Source: Anaerozeibacter quisquiliarum (lineage in GTDB: Bacteria; Bacillota; Clostridia; Christensenellales; Aristaeellaceae). Taken from it: DNA of 64,000 nucleotides. Positions 52,996 through 61,492 of this stretch are shown here, piece after piece. Both the position numbers and the translations under genes were made by a program. Numbering within the stretch: the first letter of the stretch is position 1; every line of letters begins with the position of its first letter. The notes under the pieces are model-generated. The model was given only the letters and a program-made list of their open reading frames with translations. It was not told the DNA's origin and made no database searches. The stretch lies in NCBI GenBank assembly GCA_051162045.1, contig JBISDI010000003.1. The stretch is one strand, 5' to 3'.

Positions 52996-54294
52996 TTACT
53001 TCTTCTCGGAATCCAGCAGTGCCTGGAACTCGGCGTTCTTCTCGTTGGCGAGGGCGGCGATGTCTGCGTTGCCCTCGATGGCGGCGACGATCACCTGGCC
53101 GATGATGTCGCGAGCCTTGGCGACGTTGATCATGTACGGGCGGTCCGTGGAGACGGCCACCTTGGCGGCGTCGTCGGTCACTGTCTGGAGTTCGGTCGGC
53201 CAGGTGCTGTAGCTCTCGGCCCAGCAGGAAGCGCGGGCACCGGAGCCGCCCTTCTTCTGCACTTCGATCTGCATCTCGGGGCTGGCCACCCAGTTTGCAA
53301 AGGTGTACGCAGCTTCCTTGTTGGCGGAGCCGGAGCTGACGCCGACCGCCCACGCGGTGATCAGGAAGTCGCCGTGGGTACCCTTCGGGCCGACGGGGAT
53401 CTGGAAGTAGCCGATTTCATCCAGCGTGATCAGCGAGTTGTCCGGATCCCAGCTGCCGATGTTGGTGTTGGCGTCTAGGCGCATCGCGGCCTTGCCCTGG
53501 GTGAACAGGTTCCAGGTGTCGGTCCAGCCCATGTTCAGCACGCCGTCCGGGCCGTAGTCGCGCAGCAGCTTTCCGTAGAACTCGAACGCTTCGATGGCTT
53601 CGGGCGTATTGATGGCGGCATTGCCTTCCGCGTCGAAGAAGTCGGCGCCGAACGCGCGCAGGAAGGTTGAGAACTGGGTGACCGCCGGGTTGCCTGCGCC
53701 GCGGCACGCGAAGCCGTAGATGTCGTTGTCGGGGTCGTCCAGCTTGGCGGCCGCGTCATACATCTCCTGCATCGTGGTGGGGATCTCGATGCCCTTTTCC
53801 GCGAAGAGGGTCTTGTTGTAGAATACGACCGCGCTTTCGACCATCAGCGGGAAGCCGACGATATCGCCGGTGGCGGGGTTTTTGCTAAGGCCCAGCGAGG
53901 CGGGGTAGTAGTCGTCAATCTTGGCCGCTTCGGGATTGGCGTCGATGTAGGGCTGCAGGTTCTCGAGCCAGCCGTTTTGTACGAACAGAAGCGTCTCGTC
54001 CAGCGGGCGGAACATGAAGGCGTCGATGTCGCTTCCGCCTGCCGCGAAGCTGACCGCCAGCTTGTTGGAAGCCTGCTCGTTGCTGAACTGCTGAAAGTTG
54101 ATCTTGATGCCGTACTTCTCATACAGTTCGTCCTGATGCGCCAGGATAACTTCGGAAATAACGTTGTTGACACCGACGACGTTGAGCGTCACGTCGAACT
54201 TCTTGGCTTCCTCCGCCATCGCGGGCGCCGCAAGCAGCGTAACCATCAAAAGCATCGTCAGCAACATGGACAACATGGATTTGCCGATTTTCAT
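52996..54294 (-). CDS. ABC extracellular solute-binding protein (family 1)
   Basis: A 432-residue secreted protein, signal peptide MKIGKSMLSMLLTMLLMVTL with an AMA cleavage site. Family 1 features include GSDIDAFMF, GDIVGFPLMVESAVVFYNKTLFA, NLFTQGKAAMRLD. Binds a sugar or sugar acid and hands it to the permeases. A promoter lies 42 bp upstream. Confidence 0.92.
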   Translation of the reverse strand: MKIGKSMLSMLLTMLLMVTLLAAPAMAEEAKKFDVTLNVVGVNNVISEVILAHQDELYEKYGIKINFQQFSNEQASNKLAVSFAAGGSDIDAFMFRPLDETLLFVQNGWLENLQPYIDANPEAAKIDDYYPASLGLSKNPATGDIVGFPLMVESAVVFYNKTLFAEKGIEIPTTMQEMYDAAAKLDDPDNDIYGFACRGAGNPAVTQFSTFLRAFGADFFDAEGNAAINTPEAIEAFEFYGKLLRDYGPDGVLNMGWTDTWNLFTQGKAAMRLDANTNIGSWDPDNSLITLDEIGYFQIPVGPKGTHGDFLITAWAVGVSSGSANKEAAYTFANWVASPEMQIEVQKKGGSGARASCWAESYSTWPTELQTVTDDAAKVAVSTDRPYMINVAKARDIIGQVIVAAIEGNADIAALANEKNAEFQALLDSEKK

Positions 54295-54335
54295 TGAAGT
54301 ACACCTCCATATTAATCGATTCTGCCATCAATACC

Positions 54336-54364
54336 ATCATATCATGTTCCGCTTTCGTCAACAA
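54336..54364 (-). promoter_or_regulatory. Promoter of the solute-binding protein gene
   Basis: On the minus strand TTGTTG (54359-54364), a 17-bp spacer and TATGAT (54336-54341), 42 bp before the start. TTGACG overlaps the -35. Confidence 0.55.
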
Positions 54365-54410
54365 TTCGATGTTATCATCGGTCGATTCACAAATGGAATG
54401 CTTGCGCGCG

Positions 54411-55319
54411 CTACGCCTCGGATACTTCCGTGTAGCCCAGTCGGTCAATTGCTTCGAAATACTCGGCACGCTCTTTGTCTGTGAGGGTGCGCAGTGGGCT
54501 GCGGACGGCCGCACACCGGATAACGCCGCGGCGCTTGAGGCCTTCCTTATATCGCGCGATGTTGTTGGGTCCGCTGATGACGTCGATCAGCCGGTTGGTC
54601 TTGCGCTGGAGATCCTTCGCCAGGCCGTGGTTACCCGCCATGAAGGCGTTGTAGATGGCGACGAAATACTCTGGAATAACGTTGGAATTTCCGGAAATCG
54701 TCCCGTCGCCGCCGGTGGCCAGCGTGGGATAGAACAGGTCGTCCGGACCGGCAAGCACGGAGAAGCGGCCACCATTGATATTCATAAACTTCATCAGGCG
54801 CGGCATATCCGGGTAGCTGTACTTGATGCCCACCACATTCTCCGCGCCGTCAGCGATGCGCTGCGCGAGCGCCGGCGTGATGTCGTTGACGGCGAGCTGC
54901 GGAATGCCGTAGAGGTAGATCGGGAAATCGGGTGAAACGCTCTTGGCGACGCACACGAAGTGCTCGATCAGCTCGTCCGCGTCCAGCTTGAAGTAATAGG
55001 GTGTCACAACGCCGACGCCATCCGCGCCGCACGCCTGGGCATGCTGCGTCAGTTCGATGGTCTCGGCGGTGGACATCGCGCCGACCATGGAGAATACGTT
55101 CACGCGGCCCGCAGCCGTTTTCACGCACACCTCGAGGATCTTCTTACGCTCATCCGTTGAAAGATAGCCCATTTCTCCGGTGGAGCCGTTGGGGTACAAG
55201 CCGTGGACGCCCTTTTGGATCAGGAATTCGCAAAGGCTGACGAGGCTTTCGTAGTCGATCCGCTGATCCGCGGTCATGGGCGCGCAGATCGGCGTGTTGA
55301 CACCGACCATCTTCTTCAT
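54411..55319 (-). CDS. DapA-family aldolase/lyase (dihydrodipicolinate synthase-like)
   Basis: A 302-residue TIM-barrel Schiff-base enzyme. GSTGEMGYLSTDERKKILE, catalytic Tyr in YLYGIPQ and catalytic Lys in GIKYSYPD are present. This superfamily includes dihydrodipicolinate synthase, N-acetylneuraminate lyase and keto-deoxy sugar acid aldolases; the context suggests the last type. ATG 55319 follows GAGGAGGGTGG. First gene of the minus-strand set, with its own strong promoter. Confidence 0.85.
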   Translation of the reverse strand: MKKMVGVNTPICAPMTADQRIDYESLVSLCEFLIQKGVHGLYPNGSTGEMGYLSTDERKKILEVCVKTAAGRVNVFSMVGAMSTAETIELTQHAQACGADGVGVVTPYYFKLDADELIEHFVCVAKSVSPDFPIYLYGIPQLAVNDITPALAQRIADGAENVVGIKYSYPDMPRLMKFMNINGGRFSVLAGPDDLFYPTLATGGDGTISGNSNVIPEYFVAIYNAFMAGNHGLAKDLQRKTNRLIDVISGPNNIARYKEGLKRRGVIRCAAVRSPLRTLTDKERAEYFEAIDRLGYTEVSEA

Positions 55320-55362
55320 AAATCCACCCTCCTCTGTTTGCCGCGGCACTGGCGGCAAGTCC

Positions 55363-55391
55363 ATCATACGGTACGGTCCTTTCACTGTCAA
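55363..55391 (-). promoter_or_regulatory. Promoter of the DapA-family gene
   Basis: On the minus strand TTGACA (55386-55391), a 17-bp spacer and TATGAT (55363-55368), a near-consensus promoter 44 bp before the start. Confidence 0.8.
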
Positions 55392-55604
55392 CCAATCTAG
55401 GCGTTGATGGAAGTCAAAAACGGAATCAACCGATACCGAAACGGAAACATTCAATTGAATTTGAAGGAAACTATGATATAATCCCTGTATGAGAGGATGA
55501 GGGACGACGTAACTTGATTCAAATTTGGAGAATATGGGGATTCTCAAGAAAACCCGTCCGGGAAGAAGAAGATCCTGACGGAACGGAAAGGATGCGGTCC
55601 GCCA
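55392..55604 (+). promoter_or_regulatory. Divergent region with the LysR gene promoter
   Basis: On the plus strand TTGAAT (55455-55460), 16-bp spacer and TATAAT (55477-55482) form a promoter for the LysR gene. The region between this and the minus-strand promoter (55363-55391) is where the LysR protein would bind to act on both genes. Confidence 0.65.
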
Positions 55605-56492
55605 ATGGATATGTTTCAGATCCGCTACTTCATATCTGCCGCCACCATCGGGAATTTTTCGGCTGCGGCAATTGAAAACAACATCTCCCAGTCATCGTTT
55701 TCAAAGCAGATCATGGCGCTGGAAAACGAGTTGGGCGTCGAGCTGTTTTCCAGAAAACGCCGAAACATCACCTTGACGCCGGCCGGCGCGTGTTTCCTCG
55801 ATCACGCGTATTCCATTTTAAGCGCTTTCAATAAAATGCAATCCGATATCGCAAAATTCATTGAGGACAAAAACGACGTCATCAACATCGTGGCCATTCC
55901 GGTGATGCCGCAATACCACCTGACCGACGCGATCTCCGAATTCCGCTCGATGCATCCGAAGATCGGCTTTAATTTGATTGAAACCGAGAGCGAGTTGGTC
56001 CTGGCAAACCTCCGAAGGATGGAAAGCGATTTCGCGATCATGCGCACCGATTATCTGGATCCGGCGGTTTTCAACATCACGCCGCTGGTGGTCGACCACT
56101 TGATCGCGCTCGTCTCCGAAAAACACCCGATCGCAAGACGCGACCGCGTTTCACTGACCGAGCTTAAAAACGAGCGGTTCCTGTTGCCCACAACCCAGTC
56201 TGACCTGCACAGAATCTGCGTCAACGCATGCGCCAAGGCCGGTTTTGCGCCCAATATTGTCTACGCCGTCAGCGGGAAACCAGAGATTACCTTCGGCTTC
56301 GTCCGCAAGGGCGACGCGATCTCGCTGGCGATGGAGAAGGTGATGAACCACTACGAGATGCCCGGCTGCAGGATCATACAGCTGGAAGAGGACATCCCGA
56401 GTACAACCGCGCTCGTCTGGCTGAAATCCACCACGCTCAACCCGGCCTGCCGCGTGTTTGAAAACTACCTTTCAATCAGAAAAAGGATCTGA
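55605..56492 (+). CDS. LysR-type transcriptional regulator
   Basis: A 295-residue regulator. N-terminal winged helix: FQIRYFISAATIGNFSAAAI, NISQSSFSKQIMALENELGV, LFSRKRRNITLTPAG. C-terminal periplasmic-binding-like effector domain. It is divergent from the DapA-family gene, so it most likely controls the catabolic cluster, sensing a pathway intermediate. ATG 55605; ribosome site GGAAAGGATG. Confidence 0.9.
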   Translation: MDMFQIRYFISAATIGNFSAAAIENNISQSSFSKQIMALENELGVELFSRKRRNITLTPAGACFLDHAYSILSAFNKMQSDIAKFIEDKNDVINIVAIPVMPQYHLTDAISEFRSMHPKIGFNLIETESELVLANLRRMESDFAIMRTDYLDPAVFNITPLVVDHLIALVSEKHPIARRDRVSLTELKNERFLLPTTQSDLHRICVNACAKAGFAPNIVYAVSGKPEITFGFVRKGDAISLAMEKVMNHYEMPGCRIIQLEEDIPSTTALVWLKSTTLNPACRVFENYLSIRKRI

Positions 56493-56616
56493 CCGGTTAA
56501 ACGCTTATTAGAATCCTTCCATGCGCAATTGGAATCGATGCCCGCGCGTCAGCCCTTGACAGCCCGGCCGCCAAGGGCTTATCGTAGTATACGGGACATA
56601 TTTTGTGCGGGGTGTT

Positions 56617-57687
56617 ATGATGAGTATCAGAGTGTCCGAGGCACAGTCGCGAGACTATCTTTCCCGCTTGTTTCAGCACATGGGAAGTTCCGCGGCGCAA
56701 TCGGAGATCGTTGCCGATCATCTGACGCTGGCGGAAATGCGAGGACTCGCGTCCCACGGACTATCGAGGATCCCGTTCTATACTCGAAAGCTGCGCGCAG
56801 GAGGATATAACGCGCAGCCGAACTTCACGGTATTGCGGGAGACGCCCTCCACGGCGCTATTGGACGCGGACAACGCCATTGGCCTCGTCTCCGGCACTTT
56901 TGCCATGCAATTGTGCATTGAAAAGGCGCGCAATACAGGCTGCGCCAGCGTGTCGGTCACACACGCCAACCACATCGGCTACCTGGCCTATTATACGATG
57001 ATGGCCGCAAAAGAAAACATGATCGGGCTGACTGTGTGCAACGCGGGCGCGTGTACTGCGGTGTGGGGCACGAACCAGCGCGTATTGGGAACCGACCCGG
57101 TCAGCATCGCGATACCGGCAATGCAAAACCCGCCGGTGGTTTTCGACGCCGCGACCAGCATCGTCGCGCAGGGGAAGGTGGCGGTGGCTAAAATCGAGGG
57201 CAAGCCCATCCCCGACACCTGGGCTTTCGGGCCTGACGGGCAACCGACGGCTGTCGCTTCCGAAGCATTGGAGGGTGCCATGCGGCCCTTCGGCGACTAC
57301 AAGGGCTCCGGGCTTGCGATCATGATTTGCCTGATCGCCGCGGGACTGGGCGGCGTGGCGTTCGACATGGAGGAGGAGAATCTCAGGAGAATCCGCGAGG
57401 ATGCGCTTGGCTCGGATCTTGCAGATTTCTTCACGGTGATTGACCCGTCCGCCTTTACGGACGTTTCGACGTTCCGCGCCCGGGTTGACTCCTTTATCAG
57501 CCTTGTCAAGGCGTTCCGTCCCGCTCAGGGCTTTGACGAGATCCTGATGCCCGGGGAAATCGAGTGGCGCAGATATGAGAAGGCTCGCGTCAATGGATTT
57601 GAGATCGGGGAGAACCTCTATCAGGCGCTTACGGAAACCAACCGCAGTCTGGGCTTCGAGTACGATACCAGCGCTTGGGCGCACTAA
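56617..57687 (+). CDS. Ldh2-family malate/L-lactate-type dehydrogenase
   Basis: A 356-residue NAD(P)-dependent oxidoreductase with the fold of MDH/LDH type 2. Features: LAEMRGLASHGLSRIPFY (catalytic His), THANHIGYLAYY, GTDPVSIAIPA and GAMRPFGDYKGSGLA. Family members oxidise L-hydroxy acids such as malate, sulfolactate, ureidoglycolate or 2,3-diketo-gulonate. GTG 56605 is possible, but ATG 56617 or 56620 fits the GGGGTG site. It stands 125 bp after the LysR gene. Confidence 0.85.
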   Translation: MMSIRVSEAQSRDYLSRLFQHMGSSAAQSEIVADHLTLAEMRGLASHGLSRIPFYTRKLRAGGYNAQPNFTVLRETPSTALLDADNAIGLVSGTFAMQLCIEKARNTGCASVSVTHANHIGYLAYYTMMAAKENMIGLTVCNAGACTAVWGTNQRVLGTDPVSIAIPAMQNPPVVFDAATSIVAQGKVAVAKIEGKPIPDTWAFGPDGQPTAVASEALEGAMRPFGDYKGSGLAIMICLIAAGLGGVAFDMEEENLRRIREDALGSDLADFFTVIDPSAFTDVSTFRARVDSFISLVKAFRPAQGFDEILMPGEIEWRRYEKARVNGFEIGENLYQALTETNRSLGFEYDTSAWAH

Positions 57688-57707
57688 AAAACGGGAGGAC
57701 GTTGCCA

Positions 57708-58424
57708 ATGCAACCAATTGAAATGCTGGAACAGCTGGCCAGGTTTGACACCGCCTCGATCACCAATGTGGTCGCCAGTTACCCTGGCGACAAAAACGGC
57801 TGCCTGGGCCTTTACAACCCCTGGGCGGTCAACTGGTACACCGATCAGCGCATCCGCTGTATCTTCCCCGAACTCGGTCCGCGGGCCGGCTACGCAGTGA
57901 CGGTGCGCTACGGCATGCCTGACGCCCACTTCGGCCGCCTGAACTTTGGCGATGTGCTGCGCGCGATCGACGCTTCCCCGAAACCGGTCATCGTCGTCAT
58001 GGAACAGGCGCTGCCCGAACACATCAAGAACAAAAACGGCCTGGCCGGTGGCAACATGACGACCGCAATGAAGCGGATGGGCTGCGTAGGCGTGGTCTCC
58101 GATGGCCCGTCGCGGGACATGAACGAGATCCGCGATATGGACTTTCAGTACCTTCTCACCGGCGTGTGCCCGGGCCACGGAGATTTCCAGATCGACGCGA
58201 TCAACGTGCCGGTTTCCGTCTGCGGCATGGATGTGGCCCCGGGCGAGATCATTCACATGGACGAGAACGGCGCGTGCAAATTCCCGGCGGATAAAGCCGC
58301 CCAGGTTCTCGAGTTGGTATCAAAGCTTTGCGCCGAGGAAGCCGGACAGATGAAGCGGATGCGCGAGGCACGGGGCGTTGAGGATCTGGTGGACATCTTC
58401 CTGCACAAGACAGATAAGATGTAA
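57708..58424 (+). CDS. RraA-like / HMG aldolase-type protein
   Basis: A 238-residue RraA-fold protein with the group signature GGNMTTAMKRMGCVGVVSDGPSRD (the Gly-x20-Arg-Asp active site). In this group, some act as 4-hydroxy-4-methyl-2-oxoglutarate aldolase/oxaloacetate decarboxylase, others as RNase E inhibitors. Catabolic context favours the former. GGGAGGACG lies before ATG 57708. Confidence 0.75.
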   Translation: MQPIEMLEQLARFDTASITNVVASYPGDKNGCLGLYNPWAVNWYTDQRIRCIFPELGPRAGYAVTVRYGMPDAHFGRLNFGDVLRAIDASPKPVIVVMEQALPEHIKNKNGLAGGNMTTAMKRMGCVGVVSDGPSRDMNEIRDMDFQYLLTGVCPGHGDFQIDAINVPVSVCGMDVAPGEIIHMDENGACKFPADKAAQVLELVSKLCAEEAGQMKRMREARGVEDLVDIFLHKTDKM

Positions 58425-58509
58425 CTGACAGAATACCGCCAGATCGTTAAACATCAGGCGGCATAAGTGGACCAGAGCATGCATGCCGTCTGGGTTATAT
58501 GGATTAAGT

Positions 58510-58532
58510 GGGCAGCCTTGCCAAGGCTGCCC
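58510..58532 (+). terminator. Terminator of the plus-strand LysR-Ldh2-RraA unit
   Basis: A perfect 10-bp stem GGGCAGCCTT/AAGGCTGCCC with a 3-nt loop, followed by GCTCTTTC. Modest U-tail. Confidence 0.65.
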
Positions 58533-58548
58533 GCTCTTTCCCCGCTAC

Positions 58549-58702
58549 TCACGCCCCAACCGCCTGTCGAAGCGTGTCGTCGATTTCGCCCTCGAAGAAG
58601 TGAATATACCGGTTGCAGGTGATCTCCACGCTGGCGTGGCCCGGCAGTTTTGAGATGATCTTCACCTCCACGCCCCGCGCGTATGGGTTGCTAGCCAACG
58701 CC
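58549..58702 (-). pseudogene. Third integrase relic (last ~50 codons)
   Basis: Minus-strand frame reads ASNPYARGVEVKIISKLPGH, ASVEITCNRYIHFFEG and EIDDTLRQAVGA. Compared with the intact copy it has LPGH for LLGH and Cys for the first Tyr of ITYNRY. Only the C-terminal end survives. Confidence 0.8.
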
Positions 58703-58723
58703 TTGGATTTGTCGCATAGTCAT

Positions 58724-58759
58724 GAGCAAATCCCGGCGTGGAGAGCGGTTTGCTCTTTT
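58724..58759 (+). terminator. Hairpin with short T-run
   Basis: GAGCAAA (58724-58730) pairs with TTTGCTC (58749-58755), followed by TTTTG. It shares the phrase AAATCCCGGCG with the hairpin at 1916-1954, so it may be derived from a prophage edge. Confidence 0.45.
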
Positions 58760-58806
58760 GGCGGACCTATGAGAGGGAATTTGGGGTTGGGAGACGAAAA
58801 AAGGGC

Positions 58807-58852
58807 TTGACCATATTGAGGGGGACGTATAGACTGTATGTGGTCAGACCAC
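58807..58852 (+). promoter_or_regulatory. Promoter and GntR-type operator of murQ
   Basis: TTGACC (58807-58812), 17-bp spacer and TAGACT (58830-58835), followed after 4 bp by the perfect palindrome GTGGTCAGACCAC (58840-58852). The palindrome has the TGGTnnnACCA form bound by FadR-type GntR repressors and would cover the transcription start. The same arrangement occurs at 61402-61447. Confidence 0.7.
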
Positions 58853-58918
58853 GGGATGGGGTTGGGGCGTGCGCGGTTTTGGGGCGCGGGATTGTATGGA
58901 AGGAGGGGTGTTTTGAAG

Positions 58919-59815
58919 ATGGAGGGATATGTTCCGGATACGGAGAATCGCAACCCGGCGACGATGGGGATTGACGAGGGTGGGATTCTTGATATGCTCA
59001 GGATGATCAATGAGCAGGATATGGAGGTTCCGCGGGCTGTGGGGCGGGCGCTTGGTGAGATTGCGTTGGTGGTGGAGCGCGCGGAGAAGGTGATTCGAGG
59101 GGGCGGGCGCGTCGTCTATATTGGAGCGGGGACTTCTGGGCGGCTGGGGGTGCTGGACGCGTCGGAATGCCCGCCTACGTATGGGGTATCGGCCGATCTG
59201 TTTGTGGGCGTGATTGCGGGGGGCGAGGACGCGCTGGTGCGCAGCAGCGAGGGCAAGGAGGATTGCGGCGAGCTGGGCGTCAGGGATTTAAAAGGGATCG
59301 GATTTTCCGCGCGGGATATGCTGATCGGCCTTGCGGCCAGCGGGCGCACGCCGTATGTGATCGGCGCACTCGAGTATGCCCGGGCGCTGGGCGCGGCGAC
59401 TGCCTGCGTCGTCTGCAGCAAGGCGTCGCCGATGGAGGCGGTTAGCTCCATCGCGGTCGTCGTCGACGTGGGGCCGGAGGTGGTGACCGGGTCGACGCGG
59501 ATGAAGTCGGGCACGGCGCAAAAGCTGGTGCTCAACATGATTTCGACCGGCACGATGATCCGCTTCGGCAAGGTGTATGGCAATTTGATGGTCGATGTCA
59601 GGCCGACCAATTCCAAGCTTTTGGCGCGGGCGAAGCGCATCATCATGGAGGTTACGGGATGTACGCAGGACGAAGCCGGGCAGACCCTTCAAGCGTCGGG
59701 GGACAGCGTCAAGACCGCGATCGTCATGCTGAAAAAGCACTTGCCGCCGGAGGAAGCCGCAAAACTGCTTGCACAGAGCGAAGGCCGTCTCAAGCAGGCG
59801 TTGGGGGAAGCATGA
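58919..59815 (+). CDS. murQ: N-acetylmuramic acid 6-phosphate etherase
   Basis: A 298-residue SIS-domain enzyme that cleaves MurNAc-6-phosphate to GlcNAc-6-phosphate and D-lactate. Signatures are TENRNPATMGID, YIGAGTSGRLGVLDASECPPT, GLAASGRTPYV, and TGSTRMKSGTAQKLVLNMIST. TTG 58913 (in frame, GGAGGGG at better spacing) might be the true start, adding MK. First gene of the operon; overlaps the kinase start by 4 nt. Intact, with the length usual for MurQ. Confidence 0.93.
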   Translation: MEGYVPDTENRNPATMGIDEGGILDMLRMINEQDMEVPRAVGRALGEIALVVERAEKVIRGGGRVVYIGAGTSGRLGVLDASECPPTYGVSADLFVGVIAGGEDALVRSSEGKEDCGELGVRDLKGIGFSARDMLIGLAASGRTPYVIGALEYARALGAATACVVCSKASPMEAVSSIAVVVDVGPEVVTGSTRMKSGTAQKLVLNMISTGTMIRFGKVYGNLMVDVRPTNSKLLARAKRIIMEVTGCTQDEAGQTLQASGDSVKTAIVMLKKHLPPEEAAKLLAQSEGRLKQALGEA

Positions 59816-60714
59816 GCGCGGAAACGTGGATCGTCGGCATCGACGCGGGCGGCACCCGTACCCGCGCGGCGCTGTATGACAAAGAAGGCAACCTGCATGC
59901 CGAGGCGCAGGGCGGCTACGGCAGCATGCTGGTGGATCCAAGGGCCGCGATGGAGCACATCGGCGACGTGACTGAGGAATGTCTGCGCGGGGCCGGGCCA
60001 AACGCGCGCATCTACGTCGGAGCCGCAGGCATCTACGCAGGCGACAACCGGCAGCGGTTGACGGCGTACCTGTGCCGGCGCTTTGCCCAGGCGGCCGTTC
60101 GGGTCGAGGACGACGCGCTGATGGCCTTATACGCGATCACCCATGGCGCGGACAGCATCCTGGTCATCGCAGGCACCGGCTCCATCGCCTACGGCAAGCG
60201 CGCGGACCGGATTTGCCGGCGCGGCGGTTGGGGCAATATACTGGGGGACGAGGGTAGCGGCTATGACATTTGCCGCAAGGCGCTCGTTCAGATCACCCAG
60301 GATTACGACGGCGGCGGGGCATACAGAGCGCTGTCCCGGGAGATATTGTCGTCCCTTGACACCGACGTATGGGGGGTGGTCAAGTGGGTCCATACGGCGC
60401 CCAAGGGCGAGATCGCGGCGCTGCTGCCGCTGATCAATCGAATGGCCGCGGCGGGAGATCTCCTTGCCCTGGCGCTATTGCGCGAGGCCGGCCGGTCGCT
60501 GGCCACCCTTACAGAAAAGCTTTATGCGCGCATGGGCTTTGACGGGCGGGTCTTGGTGGCGGTCAAGGGCGGCGTGCTGGAGAAAATCCCGACCGTGCTG
60601 ACGGAATTTGCCCGCAACCTTCCCACATCGCGCTTCCATGTGCGATCGCAAAGCGCGCCTTCCGAGCGCGGCGCATTCTACTTATATTTGGAAGAAACAC
60701 AGAACGCGAAATGA
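59812..60714 (+). CDS. BadF/BcrA-type amino sugar kinase (MurNAc/GlcNAc kinase)
   Basis: A 300-residue actin-fold kinase. Phosphate-1 loop VGIDAGGTRTRAALYD, phosphate-2 VIAGTGSIAYGK, adenosine region VAVKGGVLEK, and GNILGDEGSGYDI. In Clostridia, a kinase of this family (MurK) phosphorylates both MurNAc and GlcNAc, which suits its place behind murQ. It starts and ends with ATGA overlaps, so translation is coupled with murQ and the regulator. Confidence 0.85.
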   Translation: MSAETWIVGIDAGGTRTRAALYDKEGNLHAEAQGGYGSMLVDPRAAMEHIGDVTEECLRGAGPNARIYVGAAGIYAGDNRQRLTAYLCRRFAQAAVRVEDDALMALYAITHGADSILVIAGTGSIAYGKRADRICRRGGWGNILGDEGSGYDICRKALVQITQDYDGGGAYRALSREILSSLDTDVWGVVKWVHTAPKGEIAALLPLINRMAAAGDLLALALLREAGRSLATLTEKLYARMGFDGRVLVAVKGGVLEKIPTVLTEFARNLPTSRFHVRSQSAPSERGAFYLYLEETQNAK

Positions 60715-61424
60715 AGGGAGCCGTGGAACCGATGACGGCAGGCGGCGAAGGAAGATGCAAGGTCTCTCAAGGGATTGTCGAAAGCGTCATGGGCATGATG
60801 AAGACCGGCGCGCTCAAGGTGGGCGACCGGCTCCCGGCGGAGCGGGTCCTGACCGAGCAACTGGGGGTCTCTCGCGCGTCGCTGCGCGAGGCGCTGGCCG
60901 CGCTGGAGATCATCGGCGTCATTGAAGTGCGCCATGGCGAAGGCAGCTTTGTCAGCGATTTGAATGTGACCCACTTTCTGAACACCATTTCGCCGCTATT
61001 CCTCAAGGTCGACAAAATGGAGGAGGATCTGCTGGATTTCCGCAGGCTCTTGGAATGCGAGGCGGTTCGGCTGGTGATGGAGAAGCCGGTTCGGGATACC
61101 GCGGGGCTGAGGCGGTGCCTCGCCGATATGCGCTGGGCGCTGGACCACGGGGACATTGGGTCGAACGTCAGCGCCGACGTGGCGTTTCACCGCGAGATCG
61201 TGGAGATGAGCGACAATTACATCCTCAAGCAGGCGCTGTCCTGCGTGCAGTACATGATGGCGCAGTCGGTTCGCTTCAACGTATCCAAAATCATGCAACA
61301 AAACGACAATGGAGAAATTCTCTACTTACAACACATGCAAATCGCTCAAAAGATCGAAAATGGGACGGTGCAAGAAGCGCTGGATTTATTGACCGAGCAT
61401 CTTGACTTTGTAAAAAAATTATGA
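60711..61424 (+). CDS. GntR-family (FadR subgroup) transcriptional repressor
   Basis: A 237-residue regulator. N-terminal winged helix (LKVGDRLPAERVLTEQLGVSRASLREALAALEIIGVIEVRHGEGSFV) and a helical FCD ligand-binding domain with metal-type His residues (VAFHREIVEMSDN, EHLDF). It likely senses a MurNAc or GlcNAc phosphate and binds the palindromes at 58840-58852 and 61435-61447, controlling its own operon. The start overlaps the kinase stop. Confidence 0.9.
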   Translation: MKGAVEPMTAGGEGRCKVSQGIVESVMGMMKTGALKVGDRLPAERVLTEQLGVSRASLREALAALEIIGVIEVRHGEGSFVSDLNVTHFLNTISPLFLKVDKMEEDLLDFRRLLECEAVRLVMEKPVRDTAGLRRCLADMRWALDHGDIGSNVSADVAFHREIVEMSDNYILKQALSCVQYMMAQSVRFNVSKIMQQNDNGEILYLQHMQIAQKIENGTVQEALDLLTEHLDFVKKL

Positions 61425-61447
61425 TATCCTTCAAGTGGTCAGACCAC
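61402..61447 (+). promoter_or_regulatory. Promoter and GntR-type operator of the transporter genes
   Basis: TTGACT (61402-61407), 17-bp spacer and TATCCT (61425-61430), then the perfect palindrome GTGGTCAGACCAC (61435-61447), identical to that upstream of murQ. It overlaps the end of the GntR gene and would repress the solute-binding protein and permeases. Confidence 0.7.
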
Positions 61448-61492
61448 TGGGCGGGGCTCGGAATCATAATGGATTATGGAGGTAGGGGAAAC

